The position numbers were made by a program, and so were the translations under genes. A stretch of 64,000 nucleotides of DNA from NCBI GenBank assembly GCA_021773975.1, contig JAJFJN010000034.1:1-64000 (forward strand), written 5' to 3'. Under the pieces are notes generated by a model that was not told the DNA's origin, did no database searches, and was given only the letters and a program-made list of their open reading frames with translations. Origin of the DNA: Gammaproteobacteria bacterium. Its GTDB lineage: Bacteria; Pseudomonadota; Gammaproteobacteria; Chromatiales; Chromatiaceae. Below, one piece after another: positions 34,215 through 43,604 of this stretch; positions within the stretch are counted from its first letter, which is position 1; the number at the start of each line of letters is the position of its first letter.

Positions 34215-35093
34215 ATGAGAATCTTGGCAGCTTATATTGGAATGATTTTGATACTTTCAACTACACCACTTGCTGTTCAATGGAGTGGTAATGGATCTGG
34301 CTATTTATTTGCCACTACTAGCCGCATTGTTTTGAGTGCAGTACTAGCAATTATGTTGCTGAGTATGCTTCGCCTACCTATGGTGTGGACCAGGCAGGCC
34401 TGTCAGAGTTATCTTGTCGCTGGCCTTGGTATTTTTTTCTCCATTCTAGCTATCCATTGGTCTGCTCAATATATCCCCTCTGGATGGATTGCTGTTATCT
34501 CTGGGCTTGCTCCAATATCAACCGGAGTGATGGCTGTAGTTTGGATGAAAGCACCGTCTTTTACTATTGTAAAACTGATAGGTATCTCCTTTGGAGTAGG
34601 TGGTTTAATAGTAATTTTCGGCCAGGGTATGATGCTAAGTGAAGCAACATTGTATGGCACAGGTGGCATGCTTCTGGCTGTGGTGAGCCGGTCGGCAAGT
34701 GCAGTATGCCTTAAATATATTCATGAACCTTTGAACGGGCTTGTGTTAACCACAGGAGGATTACTGGTTGCCACGCCTCTGTTTTTATTGGTTTGGTTTG
34801 GTTTTGACAATATATGGCCGGATGAGATTGGTATGCGTGCGGCATTTTCAATTGTATATTTAGCCGTATTTGTTAATTTAATTGGATTTGCGCTTTATTT
34901 TTATCTATTACGAAATATCGATTTGACACGACTTGAGTTGATTGCCCTTATTGCGCCTGTATGTGCTCTGTTGTTGGGGATGCAGTTTAATCAAGAGGTT
35001 ATATCATCATCTGTATGGATAGGTACTTTAATGATTCTCAGTGGTTTGGTTTGTTTTGAACTCGGCCAGAAAACCGGATCAAATGTTAGCTAG
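34215..35093 (+). CDS. DMT-superfamily permease (EamA family)
   Basis: A 292-residue inner-membrane protein with ten predicted helices in two EamA repeats, the usual layout of drug/metabolite exporters. Landmarks are AIHWSAQYIPSGWIAVISGL (end of the first repeat) and the second-repeat counterpart VYLAVFVNLIGFALYFYLLR with LIALIAPVCALLLGM. It is the first gene of a close plus-strand series: the sulfotransferase follows by 49 bases and two citrate-synthase-like genes come after. An exporter beside a sulfotransferase suggests it may move a sulfated metabolite; that is inference, since DMT substrates cannot be read from sequence. Confidence 0.82.
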   Translation: MRILAAYIGMILILSTTPLAVQWSGNGSGYLFATTSRIVLSAVLAIMLLSMLRLPMVWTRQACQSYLVAGLGIFFSILAIHWSAQYIPSGWIAVISGLAPISTGVMAVVWMKAPSFTIVKLIGISFGVGGLIVIFGQGMMLSEATLYGTGGMLLAVVSRSASAVCLKYIHEPLNGLVLTTGGLLVATPLFLLVWFGFDNIWPDEIGMRAAFSIVYLAVFVNLIGFALYFYLLRNIDLTRLELIALIAPVCALLLGMQFNQEVISSSVWIGTLMILSGLVCFELGQKTGSNVS

Positions 35094-35142
35094 AAGTCGA
35101 CACGTTATTATTCTAACTTTAGAAGTTTTAGCAGGTAAATAA

Positions 35143-36057
35143 ATGGCCAAAGCAAATATATTAATGCGTCCCACTTCATTAGATGAGTGGTTTGAACGTG
35201 GTGAACAAATCCTATTTCCCCTTTTAGCCGAGAGTGCTGAACACGCTTTGGCATACAAGCCTGGCCCTACAGATATATTTATTTCTCCTTATCTTAAATG
35301 CGGAACGACATGGCTACAGCAAATTGTCCATACCCTGCGTACTGGGGGAGACATGGACTTTGATGATATTTCACGAGTAATCCCATGGTTTGAAAATGCA
35401 CATGCCCAAGGGATAGATATCAATTCACCACAGAGAGGAACAATTCAGGCCTTTAAGAGCCATCTGTCATGGGATGCGATTCCAAAGGGTGGAAAGTATA
35501 TCGTTTCAATCCGTGAACCTAAAGATGCACTAATATCTTTATATCGCTTTTTTGATGGTTGGCAGTTTGAAAAAGACTCGGTATCAATGGAAGAGTTTTC
35601 TCGGGCCTTCTATACGGAGTGTAAATTAGCAGAAAGCTATTGGTTTCACTTGGCTTCATGGTGGGAACAGCGCAATGATGAAAATGTGCTGTTGCTATGT
35701 TTTGAAGACATGAAAGATGATCTTCCTACTGCAGTGAAGCGTATAGCAGATTTTGTTGGAATCGCATTGAATGATCAACTTTTGGAGCTGATATTGGAGA
35801 ACTCATCACTAGACTTTATGCGCGCAAATAAAAACAAGTTTGATGAGAAAGTGACTTGTGAGTTTAACGAAAAAATAGGATTCATTCCTTTAGGTGGGGA
35901 GTCATCAAAAGTTAAAAGTGGTCGTGTTGGAGACCATAAAAAGGGGCTTCCAGAAGAGGTAAGTAAAGAGATGGATTTGGCTTGGGAAAAAGAGATTGAT
36001 GGGAAGTTAGGGGTCTCTTCTTATCAGGCTATGCGCGATATTTTATGTAAAAGCTAG
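35143..36057 (+). CDS. PAPS-dependent sulfotransferase (Sulfotransfer_1 family)
   Basis: A 304-residue soluble sulfotransferase resembling cytosolic SULT enzymes. The 5'-phosphosulfate loop is YLKCGTTWLQQI (usual YPKSGTTW), the catalytic-His region is IQAFKSHLSWDAIP (K-x-H), the 3'-phosphate motif is KYIVSIREPKDALISLYRFF, and the C-terminal loop VGDHKKGL stands where KGxxGDWK is usual. So PAPS binding and catalysis look intact. It should transfer sulfate to a hydroxyl or amine of a small molecule. It lies between a DMT permease and two citrate-synthase-like genes on one strand. The acceptor is unknown. Confidence 0.88.
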   Translation: MAKANILMRPTSLDEWFERGEQILFPLLAESAEHALAYKPGPTDIFISPYLKCGTTWLQQIVHTLRTGGDMDFDDISRVIPWFENAHAQGIDINSPQRGTIQAFKSHLSWDAIPKGGKYIVSIREPKDALISLYRFFDGWQFEKDSVSMEEFSRAFYTECKLAESYWFHLASWWEQRNDENVLLLCFEDMKDDLPTAVKRIADFVGIALNDQLLELILENSSLDFMRANKNKFDEKVTCEFNEKIGFIPLGGESSKVKSGRVGDHKKGLPEEVSKEMDLAWEKEIDGKLGVSSYQAMRDILCKS

Positions 36058-36099
36058 ATAAATTATTTCATCCCGTATGCGCCAAAAAGGGTGACTCAA

Positions 36100-36918
36100 A
36101 TGGTAAAAAAAACAGTAAAAGTAACAAAGCGTGATGAGCAGTATGCCAAGAAAATATCGACAAAAATATGGCATGAAAAACCAAGTGAACAAAACCCTTA
36201 TATTGCACAACAAAGCCGGTGTCATGGGTATGATCTAATTGAGTTGATGAATGAGTGCAGTTATGCAGAAGTTTTATTCTTGTTATTTAGAAGCGAACTT
36301 CCAACTAAGGAAGAGACAGCAATATTTGAGCGGCTTTTGATTTCATTTATTAACCCTGGCCCCAGGCATCCTGCAACGCGAGCCGCGATTGCTACAGGTG
36401 TGGGTAAAACTGATCCTGTTCATATTCTGCCTATTGCCTTGGCTACTATGGGTGGCAATTTTCAAGGTGCAGGTGAGGTAGAACCTGCGGTACGGTTTTT
36501 AAGAAAAAATGCAAAAAAACCTCCAAAGAAAGTGGCGCTCACTCTTACAAATGACAGCAAAAAACCTGCTGAGGGCGATTGGTCAATAGCCCCAGGGTTT
36601 GGTAGTTACTATGGTGGTGTAGATGAAATGGCGCATCAGCTTGCACAGCAAATGGCGACACTTCCAGAGTGTGGGAAGCTGTTAACCTGGGGGAATGAAT
36701 TTGCCAATGAATTACATGGACACCAGATGGGGTGGTTAAAGACCGGTGTGGCTGCTGCAGTATTAGCTGAACTTGGTTTTTTACCTTTTGCATGTACTGC
36801 ATTGTATCAATTGATTAGTGCGCCAGGGCTGTTGGCCCACGGACTGGAGTATTGTAAAAAGCCAATGACTTCATACCCATTTCCAGAGGACAAAGACTAT
36901 GTCATTGAATCAGTCTAA
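36100..36918 (+). CDS. Citrate-synthase-fold protein 1, catalytic histidines missing
   Basis: A 272-residue protein resembling citryl-CoA lyase/citrate synthase. Matching regions: SYAEVLFLLFRSELPTKEE (lid helices), PATRAAIATGVGKTDPVHIL with IALATMGG (small domain), APGFGSYYGG (family PGFGHRxY) and the C-terminal LAELGFLPFACTALYQLISA PGLLAHGLE. The two histidines used in citrate synthesis or cleavage are absent: the HGGA position reads NFQGAG (about 120-125) and the GHR position reads GSY (about 168-170). The protein is also shorter than a full citrate synthase (~430). The ATG at 36100 has AAGG 9 bases upstream; a GTG at 36091 is in frame. It overlaps the next gene by 20 bases. A changed reaction or a structural role is likely. 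Confidence 0.75.
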   Translation: MVKKTVKVTKRDEQYAKKISTKIWHEKPSEQNPYIAQQSRCHGYDLIELMNECSYAEVLFLLFRSELPTKEETAIFERLLISFINPGPRHPATRAAIATGVGKTDPVHILPIALATMGGNFQGAGEVEPAVRFLRKNAKKPPKKVALTLTNDSKKPAEGDWSIAPGFGSYYGGVDEMAHQLAQQMATLPECGKLLTWGNEFANELHGHQMGWLKTGVAAAVLAELGFLPFACTALYQLISAPGLLAHGLEYCKKPMTSYPFPEDKDYVIESV

Positions 36919-37738
36919 ACAAGACACGACCCTGTGGGATAAGCATAGAGCTAAAATCTACAGTAGAAGAGGTGGTTGGAGGATTGGAAAAGGCGTATAT
37001 AACTGCGGCTATGACATGATGAATGACCTTGTTGGTGAGAAGTCATATATGCAGGTGATGTTTTTAAATGCAACAGGTCGTTTGCCAGAACGAAAGTTAG
37101 CGGAATGGTTGGAAGCAGTTCATATTTGTCTTAGTTGGCCAGACCCAAGGATATGGTGCAATCACATTGGTGCTCTGAGTGGTACTGCGCGAACCTCAGT
37201 TGTTAGTGCGACTGCTATGGGTACTTTAGCTGCAGATTCAAAGGCGTATGGATCACTGCCACTTCTGGATGGGGTTAGCTTCATTCAGAATGCTTTAATT
37301 GATTTTAATAATAAAGGTCTATCGGTAGCAGAAATTGTTGATAATGCAGGCATGAAACGTGGAGGAAAGCCAGTCATCACGGGTTATGCGCGTCCAATTG
37401 CAAAAGGTGATGAACGGATTGAAGCAATGGAGCGTGTTACCAAGAATCTTAATATTTCTATTGGTCCACATCTACAGTTGGCCTATGAAATTGAGACAGA
37501 ATTAAAAGAAAGATTTGACGAGGGCATGAATATTAATGGTTATGTGTCAGCATTTTTATCTGATCATGATTTAATTCCAAAGGAAATTTATCAAATTTTT
37601 GCAATGGTTGTTATGAGTGGTGTGACGGCTTGCTATATGGATGCGCATGATCGCCCGGCAGGGTCATTTTCACCATTGCAATGTGACGATGTTGAGTATG
37701 AGGGAAAAGCGGCAAGAGAGCTTCCTAACAGGTCATAA
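36899..37738 (+). CDS. Citrate-synthase-fold protein 2, catalytic histidines missing
   Basis: A 279-residue diverged paralogue of the preceding protein, translated from an ATG 20 bases inside it. Its family features are GEKSYMQVMFLNATGRLPER (lid), ARTSVVSATAMGTLAADSKA (small-domain helices), ITGYARPIAKGDERIEAMER (family PGYGHRxxKxxDPRA) and NINGYVSAFLSDHDLIPKEI with FAMVVMSGVTACYMDAHDR. The GHR histidine is replaced (ARP, about residues 164-166) and the HGGA element reads AYGSL. With its partner it may form a heterodimer or heterotetramer of citrate-synthase fold. Their fixed pairing beside a sulfotransferase suggests a shared acyl- or CoA-ligand function, which is inference. Confidence 0.72.
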   Translation: MSLNQSKQDTTLWDKHRAKIYSRRGGWRIGKGVYNCGYDMMNDLVGEKSYMQVMFLNATGRLPERKLAEWLEAVHICLSWPDPRIWCNHIGALSGTARTSVVSATAMGTLAADSKAYGSLPLLDGVSFIQNALIDFNNKGLSVAEIVDNAGMKRGGKPVITGYARPIAKGDERIEAMERVTKNLNISIGPHLQLAYEIETELKERFDEGMNINGYVSAFLSDHDLIPKEIYQIFAMVVMSGVTACYMDAHDRPAGSFSPLQCDDVEYEGKAARELPNRS

Positions 37739-37837
37739 CTGCATTATTGCTGTGATGTGTATTTTTCAGGTGATCATCTTTCTTATGAGGCAATACCTGG
37801 CAAGGCAAAACCAGCAAAAAATAGTGTTTCAAAGAGG

Positions 37838-39883
37838 TTAGCGAAAATGAAAGCCAACCTCTGCATAGGCACTTCGTCCTTGCATCTCATAATCACCAAG
37901 CTCTACAGCAGATGGATTATCACCCCATTCATAATATTCTCTGTCAAATAGGTTCTTTGCAGATAGGGCAAATTCCCAACTCCTGTCTTGGGTTGTTTTG
38001 CGTAGCGTAAGGTCAACAAGGGTGAAGTTGCCGAGTTTGCCACGATTATCGCCAGCAGGGCGTTCGCGGCCCCCGATCCAGTTGACTTGGGTATCTATGG
38101 CCCAGTAAGGCATAAACTCCCAGTTGGCCGCAAAGTGGAATTCCCGCCCCGGTGCTTTAGGAACCCGGCTTCCGCCATCCTTCGTTTCAGCATGCTGCCA
38201 GGCGAAGCTGCTGCGTAGTTCAAGCTGGTTGGAGACATCCCATTCTGCTTCAATCTCAAAACCATAGCCGCGCTGGCCCTCTGTATTACTATACATAGCA
38301 TTGACAACCTCAATGGTGTCATCCATCTCGTAATAGAAGAGGCTCAATCGGGAGGTCAGCTCAAGCAGCGGGAAGTATTCAAACGCCAGTTCAAGAGTGT
38401 CAATGGTTTCAGGATCAAGAGAAGTATTGCCTTCTACTACCGGGTTCTTTGTTATATAGAGTTCTTGTAGAGAGGGTGCTCGAAAAGCACTGCCATACAG
38501 TAGCTTGGTGGTCAATGGCATGGGTGGCGACCAGATCAGGGCAAGGCGTGGATTGATGGTCTTGCCAAAATCACTGTAGTGATCGTAGCGCAGGCCCCCG
38601 GTAAAGATCCACGCCTTTGAGATGCGCCACTCATCCTGAAGAGAGAGGTAGTGACGTTCACGGTCATTGTCAGGCAGATAAACCAATGCGGTATCTGTTA
38701 TATCAGTCAAAACACCAAAGACAATGCCAGGACCAAAATTCTTGGTTTGATTGGTGTCCATCTCTTGGCGGCTATAGCCTGTATCAACCCGTAGGGTTTG
38801 ATTCTTAAAGCCGTTGTAGGTACCTGTAATATTTGCGGTATAGGTTCGATCTTCAAAACCAGGGTTGCCAAGAAAGCCATCGGGAAGGCCGAAGGTGCCT
38901 GGTGGATAGATCACAAAATTGCGCTGCAAATCCTGATAGACATAGTTGAAATGAGGCTTTAGCTCGAAGTTAGGCAGCAGATCTTTGAATGTATAGCTGA
39001 TATCGAACTGGTAGTGCTGAAAATCCTCATTGCCACCCTGATCTAAAGCATGTGTTATGCCTTGGGCATTACCACCATTTCTCTGTTGCCAGTGCCAGAA
39101 GTCGATGTCCCAGTTGTCATTGCGGAGATAAAGAGAGGTCTCATAAAACTCATAGCCAGTCTCCATATGACCTGGCGCTAATGAGACGGCTTGTACCAGT
39201 GCCGCATCAACATCAACCATTCGATCCGGATCACCACCGGTTCGCATATGCTCCAGGCTGAAGGCAACATCCCAATCCTCATATTTTTTACCGTACTGAA
39301 CCCAAGCGCTGTTGCTATTGAAAGAGCCCATACGGCCACCCACATCAACACCATCAATCTCATGGGCATCCTTGGTGACGATGTTGATGACACCGGCAAG
39401 GGCATCTGCACCATGTACCGCCGAGCCAGGACCACGGATCACCTCGATACGGGCGATGTTAGAGATCGGCGCTTTATATGGCCCTACTACATTACTAACA
39501 CCAGCATGCTTAATCGGTATGCCGTTTCTTAAGAATAGCGTCTGTGCTCCGTCGTTTGTATGTATCCCCCGAATTGAAAGTTTTGGCTCAAGTAGATCTT
39601 TTGACGGATAGACATGGATTCCAGGCACTGATTCCAAAGCCTCGAAGACGGTGGTGGCCCCCATCGCTTTGATTTCTGCAGCGGTGATGACCGTAGCAAC
39701 AGAGGGTGCCAAGCGAGCAGGTTTGCTGTAGCCGGTGGAAGAGGTGAGTATCTCTGCCTCATCAAGGAACATCTCCTCCATAGCCAGCTCATCTTCAAGT
39801 AGCTCTTCAGGAAAGTCATCAACTGCATATACTGTGCTGCACAATATAAGGCTTGTCACTACTGCTATATACTTGTTTTTCAA
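37838..39883 (-). CDS. TonB-dependent outer-membrane receptor
   Basis: A 681-residue receptor with signal peptide (KYIAVVTSLILCSTVYA), a plug domain containing VFEALESVPGIHVYP, KLSIRGIHTNDGAQTLFLRN and IEVIRGPGSAVHGADALAGV INIVTK, and a 22-strand barrel that ends in ...YAEVGFHFR with the aromatic C-terminus needed for BAM insertion. The first mature residues contain an acidic stretch (EELLEDELAMEEMFLDEAEI) before the plug. It starts from a TTG at 39883. The plug/barrel pattern resembles vitamin B12 or siderophore receptors (BtuB/colicin-receptor group), but no TonB box or riboswitch was identified, so the ligand is open. It is convergent with the citrate-synthase-like pair. Confidence 0.9.
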   Translation of the reverse strand: MKNKYIAVVTSLILCSTVYAVDDFPEELLEDELAMEEMFLDEAEILTSSTGYSKPARLAPSVATVITAAEIKAMGATTVFEALESVPGIHVYPSKDLLEPKLSIRGIHTNDGAQTLFLRNGIPIKHAGVSNVVGPYKAPISNIARIEVIRGPGSAVHGADALAGVINIVTKDAHEIDGVDVGGRMGSFNSNSAWVQYGKKYEDWDVAFSLEHMRTGGDPDRMVDVDAALVQAVSLAPGHMETGYEFYETSLYLRNDNWDIDFWHWQQRNGGNAQGITHALDQGGNEDFQHYQFDISYTFKDLLPNFELKPHFNYVYQDLQRNFVIYPPGTFGLPDGFLGNPGFEDRTYTANITGTYNGFKNQTLRVDTGYSRQEMDTNQTKNFGPGIVFGVLTDITDTALVYLPDNDRERHYLSLQDEWRISKAWIFTGGLRYDHYSDFGKTINPRLALIWSPPMPLTTKLLYGSAFRAPSLQELYITKNPVVEGNTSLDPETIDTLELAFEYFPLLELTSRLSLFYYEMDDTIEVVNAMYSNTEGQRGYGFEIEAEWDVSNQLELRSSFAWQHAETKDGGSRVPKAPGREFHFAANWEFMPYWAIDTQVNWIGGRERPAGDNRGKLGNFTLVDLTLRKTTQDRSWEFALSAKNLFDREYYEWGDNPSAVELGDYEMQGRSAYAEVGFHFR

Positions 39884-40102
39884 AGCTATTCTTCTGTGTT
39901 ATTACAGATGCAGTAACAGTTTTTATTATTAGTATATGCCACATTACCTGTGCGGGCGGTAAAGCTATCCCTAGGCGAATTGAGTTCCTACTCTAATGGG
40001 TAAGTAAACTACAAACTGAAGAAAAATCAATATCTTCTATCAACTATTTCATAGTTTAACTGTAACTTGAGGTGGGATGCCAGCTATTTATTAGATGGCA
40101 AA

Positions 40103-42028
40103 TTAGCGCCCCAGTAATACCTTCATTCGCGAGGCCAATGGTGGCACTTCATTTTTATCTATGTAGACATCTATTAGCGTTGGCCCGGGTCGATGAAGAA
40201 TCTCATCGAAATCAAGTTTTGCCAGATCTTCAGGAGAGTGGACTGTTTCACCATAGGCACCAAGTACTTTGGCAAAGTCACTGTAGTTGATTTCTGGTAG
40301 CGCATGGCCGATTGATTCTGCGCCTCCTAAGCGTTGACCAAATTTGATCATGCCCAGTGAGCTGTCATTCAAGATTATAAATATGATAGGGAGTTTTTCT
40401 TGTACAGCTACGGTAATCTCTTGACCAGTCATTAACAGGCTGCCATCGCCTGTTATGCATACTACAGGTGTCCCTTTATCTTTTTCTTCGTGCTCCTTAA
40501 TTTCATTAAATAGCTCTTTTGCTCCAAGGGAGACACCTATGCTAGCGCCTATTGCCCAACCCATAGCTGCAAACTCCAAACAACCTTCAAAGGTGCTACT
40601 GCGGCCATCACGTTTCCCGCCTAAACGTCGATCATTGGGGTGTAGGTAATGGACTGCCCAGGCTGTGCTGTTTCCCGTATCTACTAGATAATGAGCATTT
40701 GAGGGCAGTAGTCTCGGCAGATCGCGCATAAGCCGCTGGGGTTTTATCGGGGTGGCATTGCTAATATAAGCGGCCTCATTTTCCAAGCTGAAATGGCGGA
40801 TAGGGCCATCTACGTCATGCCATTTTTTGATCAATGGCTGGTAGCTATCTGAATCCTCAGTTGTCTCACAACCATACAGGTTATGATCCTTTAGCTTTTT
40901 TTGTTTTTTATTATTTTTATTTTTTCTTTTTTCTAATATTCTTATCAATAGATAGCTAAAGATGTCACTTACCCCGCCAAGTACATGCGTGCCAGCCATG
41001 GGTGAGCGAGTAAGGTTCTCTTTATTATCATCAATGTGAATAAGTTTGTGCTCAAGTAGGAGTGATTGATCCCAGCCTTTGGTTGACCATTCACTAATGG
41101 TGACACCAATGGCAATGACTACATCCACTTGCTCTAATGCTTCAGAGGCGCTCTCATGACCTGCAAAGCCAAATACACCACGGAATAGAGGTTGGAAAGG
41201 GCTGACTAACCCTTTGGCGTGTGGCGTAACAATTAGAAGGGCATTCATTAGTCTAGCTACTTTGAGAATAACGCCAATAGCATCACGACAGCCGTGACCA
41301 ATAACAAAAGCTATACTGCTAGCCTTAATAATATCCTCAAAGACATCTGCAGAATCATCTTTTTGATTAATGGGCAGACTCCAGTGATTAGCTGTGATTT
41401 TATATGAAGGCTCACTAATAGATGCTTTGGCACTCATAACATCAAGGGGGATACTTAGATGTGCTGGGCCAGCAGGTGAGCCTCGTGAGTACAAAAGTGC
41501 CGCTGATAGCTTTCGTTCAAATTGCTCTTTGTGTGAAATCAGGGTGTTGTAACGGGTACAGTTACGAAACATGCTCACTGTATCTATACCTGTGCAAGAT
41601 GATTCTTGCATAGCACCCCGGCCAAAATTTGTTAGTGCTGATTGTGCCGTTATAACCAATATTGAAGAGCGATTTTCGTAAGCAGATGCAACACCTGTTA
41701 TTAAATTAGTTGCTCCTGGACCCGTAGTGGCACAACAGACACCTATTTTACCTGTAATACGTGCATATCCTTCCGCCATAAATGCAGCATCAGCCTCATG
41801 GCGCGCAACTACAGATCGAGGGCCTCTATCTTTTTCTGGGATATTGTTTTCTTCATCATAACGAGCTTGCCTTGCTAGGGCGTTATACAGTGGTTCAATA
41901 GCTCCGCCTGGCACACCAAACACATATTTGATAGAGAGCTGCTTTAGATAAGCAATAAGCAGGTCTCCCATTTCATAGGTATTGGAATCATTGTTTTTTA
42001 AGATACTTTCTATTGGATGAGCAATCAT
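40103..42028 (-). CDS. Acetolactate-synthase-like thiamine-diphosphate enzyme
   Basis: A 641-residue enzyme with the three domains of the acetolactate synthase/pyruvate oxidase family: a pyrimidine-binding domain (YVFGVPGGAIEPLYNALARQ, catalytic-Glu segment ARHEADAAFMAEGYARITGK), a central domain, and a pyrophosphate-binding domain (GDGSLLMTGQEITVAVQEKL PIIFIILNDSSLGMI). The ATG at 42028 with AAGGAGTG upstream is preferred to the longer frame at 42046. Between the central and last domains there is an insertion of about 30 residues rich in Lys, Asn and Gln (ILEKRKNKNNKKQKKLKDHN), coded by an A/T homopolymer-rich stretch. No ilvN regulatory subunit is adjacent, so a catabolic or specialised carboligase/decarboxylase role is as likely as branched-chain synthesis. 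Confidence 0.82.
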   Translation of the reverse strand: MIAHPIESILKNNDSNTYEMGDLLIAYLKQLSIKYVFGVPGGAIEPLYNALARQARYDEENNIPEKDRGPRSVVARHEADAAFMAEGYARITGKIGVCCATTGPGATNLITGVASAYENRSSILVITAQSALTNFGRGAMQESSCTGIDTVSMFRNCTRYNTLISHKEQFERKLSAALLYSRGSPAGPAHLSIPLDVMSAKASISEPSYKITANHWSLPINQKDDSADVFEDIIKASSIAFVIGHGCRDAIGVILKVARLMNALLIVTPHAKGLVSPFQPLFRGVFGFAGHESASEALEQVDVVIAIGVTISEWSTKGWDQSLLLEHKLIHIDDNKENLTRSPMAGTHVLGGVSDIFSYLLIRILEKRKNKNNKKQKKLKDHNLYGCETTEDSDSYQPLIKKWHDVDGPIRHFSLENEAAYISNATPIKPQRLMRDLPRLLPSNAHYLVDTGNSTAWAVHYLHPNDRRLGGKRDGRSSTFEGCLEFAAMGWAIGASIGVSLGAKELFNEIKEHEEKDKGTPVVCITGDGSLLMTGQEITVAVQEKLPIIFIILNDSSLGMIKFGQRLGGAESIGHALPEINYSDFAKVLGAYGETVHSPEDLAKLDFDEILHRPGPTLIDVYIDKNEVPPLASRMKVLLGR

Positions 42029-42303
42029 AGTGCACTCCTTTGGCATGGGGACTCCTGCCTTTTATTTGGCTTTAGGTTTTAGTTTATTCGGCAATAATAT
42101 TTACAACCAAAAACAAATAGTCATACCATATCTAATGGGGTACATATTAGGTTTCGTATGCAGTGTTATCTTTGTTGATCTTATCGGTTAAGTTTCAGTA
42201 GTCTTTAGTAAATTAGTAAAAAATATACAGTTAATTGTAGTAAAAATATCTTTTATGGCATCAGGCCAATGAGGGGGAATCTTTTCGAGGAAATGGCAAG
42301 TTA

Positions 42304-42884
42304 ATGCCAGACCAGGAGGAGATCAGAACACTTAAGGCTTAAGTGAAGCGCTTACAGATAAAGATGAGATCCTAAAAAAAGCAACGGTATTCTTTGCAGC
42401 AGAAATGAAGTCGACTGCATGACTGCATGAATGCAGGAGGTAGAACAATGCAGGAGCAATTGCCGAGAAATATTCGTTTATCACCCTACTTAAGCATACC
42501 TACCAAATTCGTCTGAAGTGTCAGGTTTTGGGTGTCTGCCGTAGTAGCTATTACAAATATCAAGCCATGCAGGTCAATAAACCAAAGGACACAGGAGGGC
42601 TGGCTCTATCTGGCGATAGTTATTGATCTGTATTTTCGAAAAGTAGTGGGGTGGAGCATACCCAAAATGCGGACGCAGGTGAGTTCACAGATAAAAGCCT
42701 CATTGGTCTGTGATGCCTTGAAAATGACTATTTGGCAGCGTAGGCCAAAAGCCGGGTTGGTCCACCACTCAGATCGTGGATCAAGTATGCCAGCAAAGTC
42801 TTCCGCCAACTACTCAAGGCAGATACCCTCAAAGGGAGCATGAGTAGAAAAGATAATTGTTGGAATAATGGTGTGGCAGAGATT
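42304..42884 (+). pseudogene. Degenerate IS3-family transposase (orfA end plus orfB fragments)
   Basis: Fragments in different frames together spell an IS3-family element. First comes the end of orfA (DEILKKATVFFAAEMK near 42366-42414), then the orfB start ([32 protein letters not shown]), then the catalytic part [52 protein letters not shown], and finally SRKDNCWNNGVAEILF. Several frameshifts and deletions break it, and the 3' end of orfB is missing where the cytochrome gene begins. No terminal inverted repeats or target duplication were found. It marks an old insertion between the thiamine-diphosphate enzyme and the cytochrome c gene. The preceding 250 bases (42047-42303) hold nothing recognised. 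Confidence 0.8.
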
Positions 42885-43604
42885 TTATTTATCTGAATAT
42901 TGTTCAGGTAATGTTTTGATATAAGCAATGATATCCGGCAGTTTGGGCAGGATTTCTTCTTCAGAAAATACAGGCATATAGCTTTTGTCCCAGCGGTTAA
43001 TATTAGTTACATAAGATTTGACCTTATCAAAGGTGAGAGTTGGTGCGATTTTTGGTGAGCCGATTGCCACTGGTTTACTGAGAGCTTTCGCTGCCATCCA
43101 TCCTTTACCATCTCCTTTTTTACCGTGACACCCAGAGCAGTATCTCAAAAAATAAATTCTACCTCTTTCAAGAGGGTTATTTTTAAAGCGTTCGAGGCGT
43201 TCTGCGGGCGTAGGTCCATTAAGAGGCCCTTGGTCAATGGCCAGCGTCCGAACATAAGCAACAATGGCAATGATTTTTTCTGAATTTAGATTTGAGCGCC
43301 AACCAGGCATTTGCAAGTATGGGTACATCTCCTCACCATAAGCTACACGATTTATGATCTCTTCATCAGTCAAGAGAGACATATAGGCTTTGTTTGAAAG
43401 ATCACCTGTTGGAACCCCACTCAGGTCAGCAGCAGGAGCATTTGTTCCTGAACCATCAATACCATGACAATAGATGCAAAAAGAGTTGAATAATCGTTTG
43501 CCAGCTTCAACCAACATAGGGTTGGGAGCAGGGGTCTGAGCATATATGCTGCTACTGATGAAAAGGCTGATGATGGCTAGTGTTGCTTTAGAGCATCTAT
43601 TCAT
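42885..43604 (-). CDS. Dihaem cytochrome c
   Basis: A 239-residue periplasmic cytochrome. After a signal peptide (ATLAIISLFISSSIYA-Q) come two class I haem domains, with FCIYCHGIDGSGTNAP (first CxxCH) and RYCSGCHGKKGDGKGW (second CxxCH). Methionine ligands are likely at YLQMPGW and KSYMPVF. Both domains end with the IAYIKTL / VAYVRTL type helix typical of this class. It would shuttle electrons in the periplasm and depends on the haem-attachment machinery (compare the ResB/CcsA pair at 23389-25178). It stands alone, flanked by an IS remnant downstream. The redox partner is unknown. Confidence 0.88.
   Translation of the reverse strand: MNRCSKATLAIISLFISSSIYAQTPAPNPMLVEAGKRLFNSFCIYCHGIDGSGTNAPAADLSGVPTGDLSNKAYMSLLTDEEIINRVAYGEEMYPYLQMPGWRSNLNSEKIIAIVAYVRTLAIDQGPLNGPTPAERLERFKNNPLERGRIYFLRYCSGCHGKKGDGKGWMAAKALSKPVAIGSPKIAPTLTFDKVKSYVTNINRWDKSYMPVFSEEEILPKLPDIIAYIKTLPEQYSDK

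Noticed and set aside
36100-37738. Ordinary citrate synthase split by a frameshift into two genes
   Set aside because: Each protein contains its own version of the lid, small-domain and C-terminal motifs, so they are two paralogues and not halves of one.
37739-37950. Open frame in phase with the second citrate-synthase-like gene, beyond its stop codon (a possible read-through extension)
   Set aside because: It lacks a start with a ribosome-binding site, runs antisense into the TonB-receptor 3' end, and its residues show no family similarity.
39884-40102. Possible riboswitch ahead of the TonB-dependent receptor
   Set aside because: No cobalamin, TPP or other riboswitch core could be matched in the 219-base leader by eye; a covariance search would decide.
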